DNA of 64,000 nt from Leptolyngbya sp. PCC 7375 (GTDB lineage Bacteria > Cyanobacteriota > Cyanobacteriia > Phormidesmidales > Phormidesmidaceae). The notes under the pieces were generated by a model, which searched no databases, was not told where the DNA came from, and saw only the letters and a program-made list of their open reading frames with translations. This document shows, piece after piece, positions 35,172 through 45,250 of this stretch. Made by a program: the position numbers and the translations under genes. The first letter of the stretch is position 1; every line of letters begins with the position of its first letter. Location of the stretch: positions 5,555 to 69,554 of the forward strand of contig NZ_JH993795.1 of the NCBI RefSeq assembly GCF_000316115.1, given 5' to 3'.

Positions 35172-37814
35172 TTACAGCCAGTTACCCACCAGCACGTAGG
35201 GTGCCCAATATCGAGGATGCTGGTATCGAGGATTTTTTAGTAGAGCTAGCTGAGCCTGCCGTAGTGCGCTGGCTTTAGTCGTGGGATTACCTGTCAGCAC
35301 TTGATAAAACTGCTGCATTAAGACTGCACTGGTTTCATCATCTATATTCCAGAGTGAGGCCAGGGTACTGCGAGCACCTGCACGTACAGCAACGCCAGCT
35401 AACCCTAGTGCGGCTTGTTTATCACCAGTTGCTGTTTCACAGGCACTTAACACCAACAGTTCAATTGCATCCTGGCGACTTTGCTCACTGTTTCGCAACA
35501 GGCGATTTAATGCACTAATTTGAATTGGGTTATCCCAGGCCAGGATAAATGTTTCCTCTGGGTTAGAACTAAACTGACCATGTGTGGCAAGATGCACCAC
35601 CGGAAAAGGAGTTTGGTTGATTGCATCTGTTAATGCACTTTCTGTAAAGGTCTCATTTAACAAGACACGACTATCTAAGGTTGATTGAATTTGCTCGACT
35701 TCAACATTTACAAAAGGTAAGGGAATAAAGCCATGGCGAGATTCACTTAAACCAGCTGTAATGGCAGCTAGGTTTTGTTCCGCCAACGGCTTTGGGTCTA
35801 CCAGCTTGAGACCCGGTGCCAGGGCCAGACTATACTTTTGGACTAAATATTGTTGTCCGTCGTAGAGCGTTGCCATCGGAATGTTGCGTAATGCCCCATC
35901 CAAAATAAAAATAAGGGTATCAACCTGGGCTTCTTCCAGGGCGGACTCTGCCGGTTTCAACAGACTGTCATAAATTGCTTTTGCCAGGGATTGGGTTTTT
36001 CTAAGACCGAAGGAACGCACGACTTGTTGACGTAAGTCATTAATAATGGCTTCTAGATCGGTTTGGGGCAGGGGCGTTGCATAATGTTGCAGGGGTTGAT
36101 TGGGGAGTTTCAGAATTACTTCTAGCCGATCTGGCAAGATAATGGGATACAAAACAGCGGTGGCAGACTGGCTATCATCAACTACCTGATCGATTTGTTG
36201 TCGAACTGCCAAGCAGGGTTCTCGAAAGAAATTTTCTAGTTCTGCTAGCTGCAGAGATTCAATCACATCTCTAGCCTGTAATAGCTTGTTTTGGCTAATG
36301 TTAGATTCTGTAGGAGACGAAGTTAACAATAAATCTACCAGTTCTCGATAAACAGGTTCGACCTTTTCTCGAAAATCATATTGAAGATCGGGGTTAATGG
36401 CTACTAGCTCGTTGCGCAGGGATTGTAGGCTTTTGACCGCATCGCTATAGGCGATGGTGGCATCCGTCAGGTTACCCTGCTGACGCGACAGTTGGCCCAG
36501 CTGCCACTGCCAGCGATAGGCAATGTCAGCAGCATTGAGGTTTTGTGCAATTGCCAGGGCGGATGCTAACTGGACCTGTGCCTCAGGCAGATTGGCTGTT
36601 CGGTTGTAGAGTTCTCCTAAGTAGCCCAGTGCGTAAGACTCAGCACGGCGATCGCTGAGGTCTTGGGCCTGGTCAAGTGCTTGTTGCAGAAGTTGAGCGG
36701 TCTCGTTAGTGGGCAATGGTTCGGCATAGTCCAGCAAGTTACGGGCCAGGACGAGCCGGGTGTAAACGCTGGTGCGACCAACGGGCTGGTTAGTTAACTG
36801 GGTGCGGATATCGGCAAGGAGTGAAGTCGCTAAATCAGTGTTGCCGGTTTCAAACAGTAAACTGAGTTGGGTAATGTTAGCCTTTAGCCGTAAGGAGGGT
36901 GAAACTGGCTGAGCAGAGACTTGCTCAAAATAGTTTAGGGCCTGATCCGTATTTCCCTGTGCCTGGACCGTATTGCCTAAACTAAAGCGGATTTGGGCTG
37001 TTTCGATGGGATCGCCTAGCTGTTGGGCCAGTGTGAGGCTTTGTTCCAACACTGTTTGAGATTGTTCAAGACCGCCCGTAATCCGGAGCAGATCTCCCAG
37101 GTTGCGCAACCCTGTTATTTGGCTCAATGAGGGCGAACGCTCTAAAAGTGGAGGATTCAGGTCTGTGAGGGTGTTGAGTGCTCGACGGTAAAAGCCTAAT
37201 GCTTGCAAGGCCTGGGCCTGGTTGACCTGACTGCTGAGAATGCCGTTGTTATTACTGGCTTGGCGGTAATCCTGCTCGGCCTGCTGAAAAGATCTGAGGG
37301 CATCTGTGGGTTGCGATCTCAATAAATATATGGTCCCCTGGGTACTTTGCACCTGGCCTCGACTACTCCAGTAGTCAGGTTGGTCGGATGATGAGTTACT
37401 GTCGAGCAGTTGTAGACTGATGCTAATGGCCTCATCTGCCTGGGTCCCCTGCCCTATATTTTGATAGGCTAGGGCCAGATGGCTAAGTACACTGGCCTGA
37501 CTCAGCCAGTTTCCCTGGGCGGCCAGTTGGTCAACTGCTTGTTGCCAAACCTGGATAGCTGCTTTGTAATTACCTGCTTTGTATTGGTCTCGTCCCTGTT
37601 GAATTAGGCTGGATGATGACCTATCTGTCTGTTGTGCGATTGGACTGTTGAGAGAGTTGATTTCAGTATCTGACGTCTGAACTAAGCTTGGCTGGGCAGC
37701 GGGTGCTGGTGGCACTTGCCAGAGAAAGCCTATGCTTAGCACTGTGATCAGGGCAAGGCAGAAGTAACCCAATGAAAATGTCTTTAGATATCTTCTCATG
37801 GTCTGGATGGACAT
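35172..37814 (-). CDS. TPR-CHAT protein (secreted or lipid-side, caspase-like)
   Basis: An 880-residue protein. A signal peptide or anchor covers residues about 12-38 (LGYFCLALITVLSIGFLWQV ... APAAQ). TPR repeats span about 70-460 (GNYKAAIQVWQQAVDQLAAQ). The CHAT domain covers about 580-880 with His745 (HLATHGQFSS) and Cys792 (LSACETATG), the caspase-like dyad. The C terminus WAPYVLVGNW is typical of CHAT. Its start overlaps the end of the FHA-domain gene by 19 bases, so the two are translationally coupled. CHAT proteins are proteases or protease-like switches; the substrate is unknown, and the FHA protein is a candidate. Confidence 0.88.
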   Translation of the reverse strand: MSIQTMRRYLKTFSLGYFCLALITVLSIGFLWQVPPAPAAQPSLVQTSDTEINSLNSPIAQQTDRSSSSLIQQGRDQYKAGNYKAAIQVWQQAVDQLAAQGNWLSQASVLSHLALAYQNIGQGTQADEAISISLQLLDSNSSSDQPDYWSSRGQVQSTQGTIYLLRSQPTDALRSFQQAEQDYRQASNNNGILSSQVNQAQALQALGFYRRALNTLTDLNPPLLERSPSLSQITGLRNLGDLLRITGGLEQSQTVLEQSLTLAQQLGDPIETAQIRFSLGNTVQAQGNTDQALNYFEQVSAQPVSPSLRLKANITQLSLLFETGNTDLATSLLADIRTQLTNQPVGRTSVYTRLVLARNLLDYAEPLPTNETAQLLQQALDQAQDLSDRRAESYALGYLGELYNRTANLPEAQVQLASALAIAQNLNAADIAYRWQWQLGQLSRQQGNLTDATIAYSDAVKSLQSLRNELVAINPDLQYDFREKVEPVYRELVDLLLTSSPTESNISQNKLLQARDVIESLQLAELENFFREPCLAVRQQIDQVVDDSQSATAVLYPIILPDRLEVILKLPNQPLQHYATPLPQTDLEAIINDLRQQVVRSFGLRKTQSLAKAIYDSLLKPAESALEEAQVDTLIFILDGALRNIPMATLYDGQQYLVQKYSLALAPGLKLVDPKPLAEQNLAAITAGLSESRHGFIPLPFVNVEVEQIQSTLDSRVLLNETFTESALTDAINQTPFPVVHLATHGQFSSNPEETFILAWDNPIQISALNRLLRNSEQSRQDAIELLVLSACETATGDKQAALGLAGVAVRAGARSTLASLWNIDDETSAVLMQQFYQVLTGNPTTKASALRQAQLALLKNPRYQHPRYWAPYVLVGNWL

Positions 37815-40800
37815 GCACCACTGTAAGAGATTAACTGGGCTGTTGCCTGGGGAGCCTGGGCTAACAGCTCAACGATGCCAGAGTCATTAATGACAAAAGA
37901 CTGGGCTTCGACTAGATGTGTTGGACGATTGGTTGTTGGGGTTAGGGCAGTGGGTTCTGCATTAGTGTCTGTACTCTGGGTGAGGGTATTGGGGTTTCCA
38001 TAAATTTCTAGGTCTATCAATCCAGGTGATTCATTACGTACTACATCATTGGGGGTGGGGGGTAATCCGCCGCGACCGGTTACTACAAATGCACTCTGCC
38101 CTTGGCCAGTATCAGTCAGGCAGCGTTGATCAATTTGGTTGCTCCTATCTACGAGGTCGGTCGGTAACTCAATCAGTCCTTGAGCGGGATCAAGGTTGGG
38201 GGTATTGAGAGTGACAGTGCCCGATAGACCAAACTCGGAGCTGGCGGTGATGTCACTGAGGGGTGTTAGCTTGGGGCGAAATTCTAGACCAAGGATATTT
38301 CGGGCGGTGATGTTGATATTGCCGCCATTACCTTCAAAGGCATTGGCAGTGATGTCGCTGTTTTCATCAGGAACAGCAACGAGAAAACTATTGGGACCAG
38401 TAATGCTGATATTGCCACCATCACCGCCAGCTTGGGCGGTTCCGGCAGTAGCAGAGAGAGTGCTACCGTTGCGCAACACTAAGACATCTTCCAGGGTGAA
38501 GGTCAGGTCACCCCCATTACTGCTGCGCGTGGTGGCGGTGATGGCACTACCGTTGTTTAGCGTTAGTTGGTCAGCGGTTGTCGTGATATTCCCCCCCTGA
38601 GCTTGCCCTTCGGAGTTGACCGTAATCCGCCCACCGTTATTTAAAGCGACCTCAGGAGTGCTTTGGAGGATGACAGTCTCCCCACCTTGATCGACAATCT
38701 CATTGCCGATGAAAATATTCCCCCCCAATCCGGACGGAACAGGGCCTGTACTGGATTCAACAGTACTATTATCAATAGTCAGACTGTCGGCAACGTCCAA
38801 GAGTATGTCTCCTGCTTGGCCTGATGCTGTGGTAGTTGCTGCGATGGTTATTCCCTCCTTGAGGGTGACTTCCGGAGCCGTCAGTGTCACCTGCCCTGCA
38901 TCGCCTTGTCCCAGGGTCTCAACCGAGACCCGTCCTTGCCCCTGAATGTTAATAGTTTCAGGGGCCGTAATCTCAATACCACCGCCGATGCCAGTGGCTG
39001 TCGTGCGAGCAGCAATAAAACCGTTGTCTCTGAATTGGATATTTAAATCGGTATCATTGCTAGTGGGTTGGATGGATAAGTCTCCTGCGGGTGCAGCGCT
39101 GTTGGTTTCGGCAAAGACCCCCAGTTCACCGGAGATATCTAACACCGAGGTATTGAGCTTGATATCGCTGTTGCCTGCCTGGTTGGTAGAGTCTGCGGTA
39201 ATGGTGGTACTGAGTTCTGCATTCTGACCAATGGTAAGGATTGGGGCCGTGATTTCAATGTCACCGGGGGCACCAGCACCAGAAGTTTCAGCAGTCAGAC
39301 GGGTGTTTTGTCCTAGGGTTACGGCTTCTGATGCTTCAACCCTGATGGAACTAGCGTTACCTGCACCAGTAGTCTCGGTTGAAATAAAGGCAGCATCCGC
39401 AAGGCTTAAGTTGGGGGTGGCGATGGTGATCTCTCCTGCATTTCCCAACGCCGAGGTACTGGCAGCGAGCCCTGCCCTATCCAGTAGTTCGACGCTCTCA
39501 GACGCCTCCAATATAATCCCCTCAGAATCTCCTTCAGACCTCTCTGATATGCTGCTGGACTCGACTTGGCTGAAAACGCCACTGTTATCACCATTGCTAG
39601 ATGCTCCCTGCGCACGAAATGTGGTGGTGTTCACAGTGATTTGCCCAGCATTGCCCTGATTCGAGGTATTGGTAATTAGTTGTGCCCCATCCAGGAGTTC
39701 GATGCTGTCAGATGCTACTAATTCAATCCTTCCAGAAGAGCGCTCATCTTCATCGAACGTGAAGTTAAAGCTGAAAACACCACTGGTATCACCATTGCTA
39801 GCTTCTCCCTGAGCGCGAAAGTTAGTGGTGTTCACCACGATTGAGCCAACAGTGCCCGCACCTCGATCTCTGATAGTGGTACTGAGTCGTCCCCCATCCA
39901 AGAGTTCAACGCTGTTAGAAGCCTCTAGGACTATGCCCCCAGAGTTCCCCTCAGCAAATCCTTCAATTTCGCTGATAACACCGCTCTGTCCGCGGCTGCT
40001 TTCTCCTTGAGCGCGAAAGGTATTGGTGTTTATGGCGATTGGACCAGTATTGCCCTGACCAGAGTTACTGGCAGCAAGTTGTGCCCCATCCAGGAGTTCG
40101 ACGCTCTCAGATGCTTCTAACACAATTCCTCCAGAATTCCCCACCGCGAGAGATCTGACTTCACTAAAAACAGTACTCGGGACACCGAAACTGCCTGTTC
40201 CCTGCGCGCGAAAGGTAGTGGTGTTCACTTCGATGGGTCCGGCATTTCCCTGACCAGAGGTATTGCTAAGGATTAATGTCCCATCCAGAAGTTCAACACT
40301 TTCTGAAGCCTCCAAAACAATTCCCCCAGAGTTTCCCACAGCGAACGGTTCGACTTCGTTGACAACATCACTGTCCTGCGCACGAAAGATAGTGGTGTTT
40401 ACGACGATGGGCCCAGCATTTCCCTGACCAGCGGTATTGGCCTCGAGTCCTGCTTTATTAAGGAGTTCAACACTGTCAGATGCTTCTAATACAATTCCCC
40501 CAGAGTTCCCCACAGCGTTTCTTCCAACTTCGCTAAAGATACCTGCTCCATCCAGGAGTTCGACCCTTTCAGAAGCTTCCACCACGATCCCTCCAGAGTT
40601 TCCTACAGCGTCCTCTTCGACATTGTTGAAAATGCCGCCACTGCGACGTAAAACTTCACTAGATGCTCCCTGAGCACGAAAAGTACCGGTGTTCACCACG
40701 ATTTGCCCAGCATTGCCCAGACCAAAGGTACTGGCCTCGATTCGTGTTCCATCCAAAAGTTCCACCAGATTAGAGGCATTGATAACAATATCCCCTGCCC

Positions 40801-42208
40801 CATTGCCGCTCGTCGCGTCTGCCCTAATTCCGGCCACAATCTCGCTCGCCTGAGTCAGGCTAAGGGTGTCAGCTAAGATGGCAACGCTCCCACCACCATC
40901 CCCTTGTACATTAACTATGGCTCCGGCCTCGAACAAAACATCCCCACGGACAACATTTTCAGGAAAAGCAATCCTCTGATTCGCGTCTAACGTAATCACC
41001 CCTGCTGCATTCAATCCGCCCAACTGCACATCTGCCCCCGGTGCCAGAATTTGTCCGCTTTCCAGGCGAACATCTCCCCCCAGCAACGTCAGGGTTTCAC
41101 CTGCAGGCACCTGTAAGCCGCCCACATCATTAGGATCCGAACTCAGAACATCAAGAAAAATTGTGTAAGCTCCACTCTCTTGGCCATTGTCTGTATAGCC
41201 TGCTAAGGGCAAGACCGACCCTGGCCCTGTCGGTCTAAAGTCATTAAGTGAAAAAATATCTCCCCCTGCACTTACGGGGCGATTGTTAAAACTAGATAGA
41301 CCCAAATAAAATTCCCCTGATGCGGTTACTTCTTGAGCAGGCAACGTCGATTGAAGCCCTACATCATCATCATTGCCAATAATCCCCAGTCCGTTTTCAT
41401 CAAACAAGAAAACAATTGTATCCACATCGGTTCCGCCGACCGTGCTCGCCGAAAAAGAAGAGCCTGCGGGCAGTAAGAGCCTGTACAAATCAACATCATT
41501 ATTCTCGGCGAGTTCGCCCGTGATGGTGTTGGGTACCGATGATCCTGCATCATTAGCAACTTGGGCTGTATCTAGTAAAGGCCCTGCATCAGCGACTTCA
41601 GTGATGTTTCCTGCCGTAAAAGAAATCGGTTGACTACGAACCACAATGTCCCCTGGATTTTGCCCAACTTGCAGCCCCACCGGTTGGCTAATCGTTAGCA
41701 AAGGCGGAACTGTTGGATTAACAGTGTCAAATTCATACTCGTTAAATAAGACGCTGTCGGCAGTACTGGCGAAGAAGGAACCGCCCACATCTAAGCGACT
41801 ATTGGGACCAAAGATAATCCCATTCGGATTTAGCAAGAACAAATTTGCATCGCCCAATACGCCTAACGTACCGTCTATTGCTGAAGCATTCTCACCAGTT
41901 ACTCGACTAAAAATGTTCTCGATCCCAATGCGGTTGCCGAAGTAAGCCCCTCGTCCTTGTTCAACATTGAATTCGATAAAACTGTGAAACAAGTGGGAAC
42001 CTCTAACAGCCCCACCATCAATGATGTCTACAGATAAACCATCGATAGTTTGATTGGGAATAATTTGAGAATTTTCTGCTCCTAAACTGTTGTCAGGGAC
42101 AAGGTTGCTTTGAGCTAATGCAGGTGCGGCTAAAAAAACACTAGTCCCACAAGCCAAATAGCTAATGAGGTTAAGGTAACAAGACCAGTGGTTTAAAGGC
42201 TGACTCAT
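37796..42208 (-). CDS. Filamentous hemagglutinin-type secreted protein (TPS domain)
   Basis: 1470 residues with a signal peptide (about 12-33, ending APALAQS). The two-partner-secretion/hemagglutination domain spans about 35-170 (NPNGIIFGPNSRLDVGGSFF). A PPC-like domain is inserted at about 225-365 (NDVDLYRLLLPAGSSFSAST, DTIVFLFDENG). A long beta-helix follows, with repeats of the type VELLDGAQL ... GQGNAGPI.VNT..FRAQG at about 480-900. It is predicted to be exported to the cell surface. No TpsB/FhaC pore gene is in the window. The downstream CHAT gene overlaps it. Confidence 0.88.
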   Translation of the reverse strand: MSQPLNHWSCYLNLISYLACGTSVFLAAPALAQSNLVPDNSLGAENSQIIPNQTIDGLSVDIIDGGAVRGSHLFHSFIEFNVEQGRGAYFGNRIGIENIFSRVTGENASAIDGTLGVLGDANLFLLNPNGIIFGPNSRLDVGGSFFASTADSVLFNEYEFDTVNPTVPPLLTISQPVGLQVGQNPGDIVVRSQPISFTAGNITEVADAGPLLDTAQVANDAGSSVPNTITGELAENNDVDLYRLLLPAGSSFSASTVGGTDVDTIVFLFDENGLGIIGNDDDVGLQSTLPAQEVTASGEFYLGLSSFNNRPVSAGGDIFSLNDFRPTGPGSVLPLAGYTDNGQESGAYTIFLDVLSSDPNDVGGLQVPAGETLTLLGGDVRLESGQILAPGADVQLGGLNAAGVITLDANQRIAFPENVVRGDVLFEAGAIVNVQGDGGGSVAILADTLSLTQASEIVAGIRADATSGNGAGDIVINASNLVELLDGTRIEASTFGLGNAGQIVVNTGTFRAQGASSEVLRRSGGIFNNVEEDAVGNSGGIVVEASERVELLDGAGIFSEVGRNAVGNSGGIVLEASDSVELLNKAGLEANTAGQGNAGPIVVNTTIFRAQDSDVVNEVEPFAVGNSGGIVLEASESVELLDGTLILSNTSGQGNAGPIEVNTTTFRAQGTGSFGVPSTVFSEVRSLAVGNSGGIVLEASESVELLDGAQLAASNSGQGNTGPIAINTNTFRAQGESSRGQSGVISEIEGFAEGNSGGIVLEASNSVELLDGGRLSTTIRDRGAGTVGSIVVNTTNFRAQGEASNGDTSGVFSFNFTFDEDERSSGRIELVASDSIELLDGAQLITNTSNQGNAGQITVNTTTFRAQGASSNGDNSGVFSQVESSSISERSEGDSEGIILEASESVELLDRAGLAASTSALGNAGEITIATPNLSLADAAFISTETTGAGNASSIRVEASEAVTLGQNTRLTAETSGAGAPGDIEITAPILTIGQNAELSTTITADSTNQAGNSDIKLNTSVLDISGELGVFAETNSAAPAGDLSIQPTSNDTDLNIQFRDNGFIAARTTATGIGGGIEITAPETINIQGQGRVSVETLGQGDAGQVTLTAPEVTLKEGITIAATTTASGQAGDILLDVADSLTIDNSTVESSTGPVPSGLGGNIFIGNEIVDQGGETVILQSTPEVALNNGGRITVNSEGQAQGGNITTTADQLTLNNGSAITATTRSSNGGDLTFTLEDVLVLRNGSTLSATAGTAQAGGDGGNISITGPNSFLVAVPDENSDITANAFEGNGGNINITARNILGLEFRPKLTPLSDITASSEFGLSGTVTLNTPNLDPAQGLIELPTDLVDRSNQIDQRCLTDTGQGQSAFVVTGRGGLPPTPNDVVRNESPGLIDLEIYGNPNTLTQSTDTNAEPTALTPTTNRPTHLVEAQSFVINDSGIVELLAQAPQATAQLISYSGACPSRP

Positions 42209-42299
42209 GTTTATATCCTCTACTCCTGGAAGTTATGGTGATTCCCAATCGCTTCGAATACAGCTCATGGTTCGCTCAAAATAGAGAGGGGTTGAAGAG

Positions 42300-44015
42300 T
42301 TATCCTGTTAGCGCAAGATAAATATCATCAGATACCCCCAACAGCCGTAAGATACGCTGTTGCAGCTCAGATAAAGGAGAGAGGAATCGTTGGCACACGC
42401 CATTAATCTCCATGATGGTTAGAGTAATCCCCCGAAAGGCCCGTAGTAGCAGCTCAGCAGTGGGTTGGACGGTTGCCCGTTTTGGATTACCCGCATAAAG
42501 ACCCGACAGTTTTTGCGAGTCTAGCTCAAGCGCACAGCGCACTGAAAATTCAAGCAAGCAAAGGATGCGCAATCCCAGACTTAATAGCCGAATCAAGCCC
42601 TTGACTCGTTCATCCGTAGTCAAATATATCGGTGTCAACCCGAGCGATTTTCCTTTGTAACGCCCAAAGCATCGCTCAATGAGATACTCGTTGCGGTACC
42701 CATAGACGGCTTCGGGCACTGTCAAATTAAGGTCATTACTAGCATAGACTCGCCACCCGAGTAATTGTAGTGCGTGCTGATAGGCCTCTGGGTTGAGGCG
42801 AGTAGTTACGGTTACGGTGGTTACGGTGAGCGTTCGAGCCGGTTTATCTTTATAAGCCCGTTTTTGTATCGTCTGGGTGGTCGTTTCATAGTCCACCTGC
42901 ACGAGTTGAGTGACCTTGTAGCGTTTGAGAATCTGCTGGACAGCGTCGACGGTTTCATCCACCGATAATCGTTTACGTCCTCGACCGGTGACATTAAGTT
43001 CGGCAATGGAGTCTGTAGCTTTCTCAATGCGCTTATCCAGGCTTTTTCGTTGCCGGTCACCCTGCTTAAAGGAATGCACCACCAACCAGTTTTCTTTCCA
43101 GGTGAACGCCTCTACCCCGTCACCGAGAGATTGCGTCATGGTCACGTCAAATCCCTCGGCAATCACCTCAGGGGGAGCGGATGGCTCCTCTGACGCCGGT
43201 TCATTACCCTTAATCTGAGATTCCACTTGGCGTAGGGATTCCTCCCCACGCCACATAGGCGCTAGCAACTCACCTAAATCCGCCTGCGATACCTGCACAG
43301 CAGGCAACGGACACAAGTAGTGATTGTCGCTCTGGGCAATGTACCCTCGGGTTTCTAACGCTGACATCTTACTATCGCCCACATACAGCAACCCTGACGA
43401 CTGCACACTCGCTTGAACTTTCTCGATCTCAGGAATATACAATGGGTCATCGCCTCGATTACCACTGACCACGGTGGTGCTCACAGGCAGCCCTAACGGG
43501 TCTAATGCCGCTTGAGATATCTTCACTTGAGGTAAATCGGGACGATAGTCTTTGCTATGTCCAAATTGGAATAATCCTTCTGCCTCGACCTCCCTGTGCC
43601 CATAGGCTGTCGTGGTATCTAGTCGGATACACTCCCTGCTTAAGCGATAGACCCGCAGGGTATGACGACTCAAAGCCCCTTCAAAGCTATCCCACTGCTC
43701 ATCGTTACTGAATTGGTCGAGCACCGTTTCTAAGTGATCATCACTGAAATCAAGGCTCCTCACCGCCGGGTCTAGGCCGACCTTGAATGTCTCTTTGAGC
43801 CCATCAATCCAATCCTCTACCTGATTGAGTCGATGATCTCCTTGTGAAAGAATATACGCTAACCAGCCCACCACTACCTTGCCTAAACTGATCCCTTTCC
43901 AGTTGCCATGGCTCTTGAAGTACTCATCAACAAGGTCACTCAGATTGAGTTTCTGCATCTGATTCAGGAGTAGGGGGATATCATCGACTCGCTCGTTCGC
44001 AATTAGCTGGGCCAT
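42300..44015 (-). CDS. IS1634-family transposase
   Basis: A 571-residue transposase with RLDTTTAYGHREVEAEG carrying the first catalytic Asp, LLYVGDSKMSALETRGYIA the second, and YRNEYLIERCFGRYKGKSLG the Glu. It appears intact. It lies 92 bases upstream of the FHA-domain gene in the same orientation, so the element may have displaced or replaced that gene's promoter. I could not define its terminal repeats. Confidence 0.85.
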   Translation of the reverse strand: MAQLIANERVDDIPLLLNQMQKLNLSDLVDEYFKSHGNWKGISLGKVVVGWLAYILSQGDHRLNQVEDWIDGLKETFKVGLDPAVRSLDFSDDHLETVLDQFSNDEQWDSFEGALSRHTLRVYRLSRECIRLDTTTAYGHREVEAEGLFQFGHSKDYRPDLPQVKISQAALDPLGLPVSTTVVSGNRGDDPLYIPEIEKVQASVQSSGLLYVGDSKMSALETRGYIAQSDNHYLCPLPAVQVSQADLGELLAPMWRGEESLRQVESQIKGNEPASEEPSAPPEVIAEGFDVTMTQSLGDGVEAFTWKENWLVVHSFKQGDRQRKSLDKRIEKATDSIAELNVTGRGRKRLSVDETVDAVQQILKRYKVTQLVQVDYETTTQTIQKRAYKDKPARTLTVTTVTVTTRLNPEAYQHALQLLGWRVYASNDLNLTVPEAVYGYRNEYLIERCFGRYKGKSLGLTPIYLTTDERVKGLIRLLSLGLRILCLLEFSVRCALELDSQKLSGLYAGNPKRATVQPTAELLLRAFRGITLTIMEINGVCQRFLSPLSELQQRILRLLGVSDDIYLALTG

Positions 44016-44218
44016 GGAGGGGCTACCCGTGGAAGGGGACTACTGTTTTTCTAATTCTCTGTTCTTATAAGCTATTTCAGCGAAACGTAAGTACAGTGTT
44101 TCCCTTTCTACTTTTCGATACTCGGTCTAAATCACAAATGCTTTGATTATAAACATGTTGCCGAGCATCATTTTAATATCAAAGCTTTCTCCGGGTAAAC
44201 CCTGAAACTGTTTGAGCT

Positions 44219-44591
44219 ATATATTTATTTCGAGGCCTTGACGTGGTGAATCGTAATGCCTGGCCCTCAAACAGAATGCCTAGCCACTGACTTGGGTAAA
44301 CCCAAGCCGCTGTGACCGGTCTGAATTTGTTTAAGTAGGACATTAGAGTGTGAGCGAGCGCTACTGGTCAAGTGCTTTTTGCAGGAGCTGAGCAGCCTTG
44401 CTGGTAGGGCAATGGCTCGGCATAATCCAGCAGTGTCATGCTTTTATATAACGCCTCAGTCCTTGGTCTGACTGGGTTTGTTATATCACTTAATGTATTA
44501 AGTCGAGCTTAATTTCATACTCATCCTAAAAAAGTTGCGCCACTCTGCATAATTTCTAGAACCTCCCCTGATAGGTCAATAGACGCTTACA
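44219..44591 (+). repeat. Dispersed repeat, copy B (~370 bp)
   Basis: Homologous to 11738-12118 from ATTTATTTCGAGGCCTTGACGT to GGTCAATAGACGCTTAC, with small deletions. It includes the CHAT-gene-derived segment (CTGGTCAAGTGCTTTTTGC) and the bipartite motif at the same relative place. It fills most of the gene-free stretch 44016-44722; the bases before it show no gene. Confidence 0.8.
44547..44573 (+). promoter_or_regulatory. Bipartite promoter-like motif, copy B
   Basis: GCATAA at 44547-44552 and CTGATA at 44568-44573 with a 15-base spacer, 150 bases before the small ORF at 44723. It is part of the dispersed repeat, so it is not independent of copy A. Confidence 0.55.
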
Positions 44592-44722
44592 GAAAATCTG
44601 TTTGAAGTATCTGATATTCACTAACTAATCCGGTAAGGAGGTTGGCTCAGGCATTAGCGAATGTCTCTACTACTGAAATAGATTCGGCCAGTTTCATTGT
44701 TGTTTAATTTTGAGGGGTAAAA

Positions 44723-44947
44723 ATGGTGATCGCATCTGACTCCAAACAACTTATATTTTGGGCTTCTCGAATTATTCAATCTGGGAAAATAGTCAGGCCT
44801 AGAACAATGATCAAGTATATGAAGTGTTTGAGTTGTTCCTTTGCGGTGATTGGCGGTGTGCTAGTAGCTTCAAAAATAGTCGTTAGCAGTTATGGCTTCT
44901 TATTTCTGGCAATGAGTTCTAGTCTTATGCTAGTGGTTAGTTTTTGA
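44723..44947 (+). CDS. Small membrane protein, hypothetical
   Basis: A 74-residue ORF with an amphipathic N terminus and a hydrophobic C-terminal half (SFAVIGGVLVASKIVVSSYG, FLFLAMSSSLMLVVSF), so probably one or two membrane helices. It lacks the Gly-Gly leader block. GAGGGGT precedes the ATG. It may be a fragment of a longer gene in this decaying region. Bases 44948-45250 hold no gene other than motif copy C. Confidence 0.35.
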   Translation: MVIASDSKQLIFWASRIIQSGKIVRPRTMIKYMKCLSCSFAVIGGVLVASKIVVSSYGFLFLAMSSSLMLVVSF

Positions 44948-45101
44948 GAAAGAGATAAAAGTATGATGTATTACTCAGGCTCAATCTTCCTTTTTGTTGA
45001 TTGCTTTGGGATTTATCGATGGCTACTATCTTAGTCTTTCCTTCTAACCACAAATGTATCGATGATTTATCGGACTCTATTGTCAAAAATATTAGTTCTT
45101 T

Positions 45102-45128
45102 GCATAAAACTTGAAATCGTCCCTGATA
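45102..45128 (+). promoter_or_regulatory. Bipartite promoter-like motif, copy C
   Basis: GCATAA at 45102-45107 and CTGATA at 45123-45128, spacer 15, 122 bases upstream of the FAD-oxidoreductase start. The sequence between and around the boxes differs from copies A and B apart from TCAATA after the second box. Confidence 0.6.
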
Positions 45129-45250
45129 ACTCAATAAAGATAGAACAACTTCTCAATACTTATGGTCTGTGGTCTCTGCCGTCAGAAAAATTGAGCATGA
45201 CAGCCTGTCTGGCCATTTAGCCTTCCTCAAAGTTGGAGACTTCTAACAAA

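Noticed and set aside
38196..41945. Several long plus-strand ORFs opposite the FHA-type gene
   Set aside because: They follow the repeat periodicity of the real minus-strand gene and have low-complexity composition.
44723..44947. The small ORF as another precursor peptide
   Set aside because: It lacks the E-S-F-L block and Gly-Gly and looks like a membrane protein.
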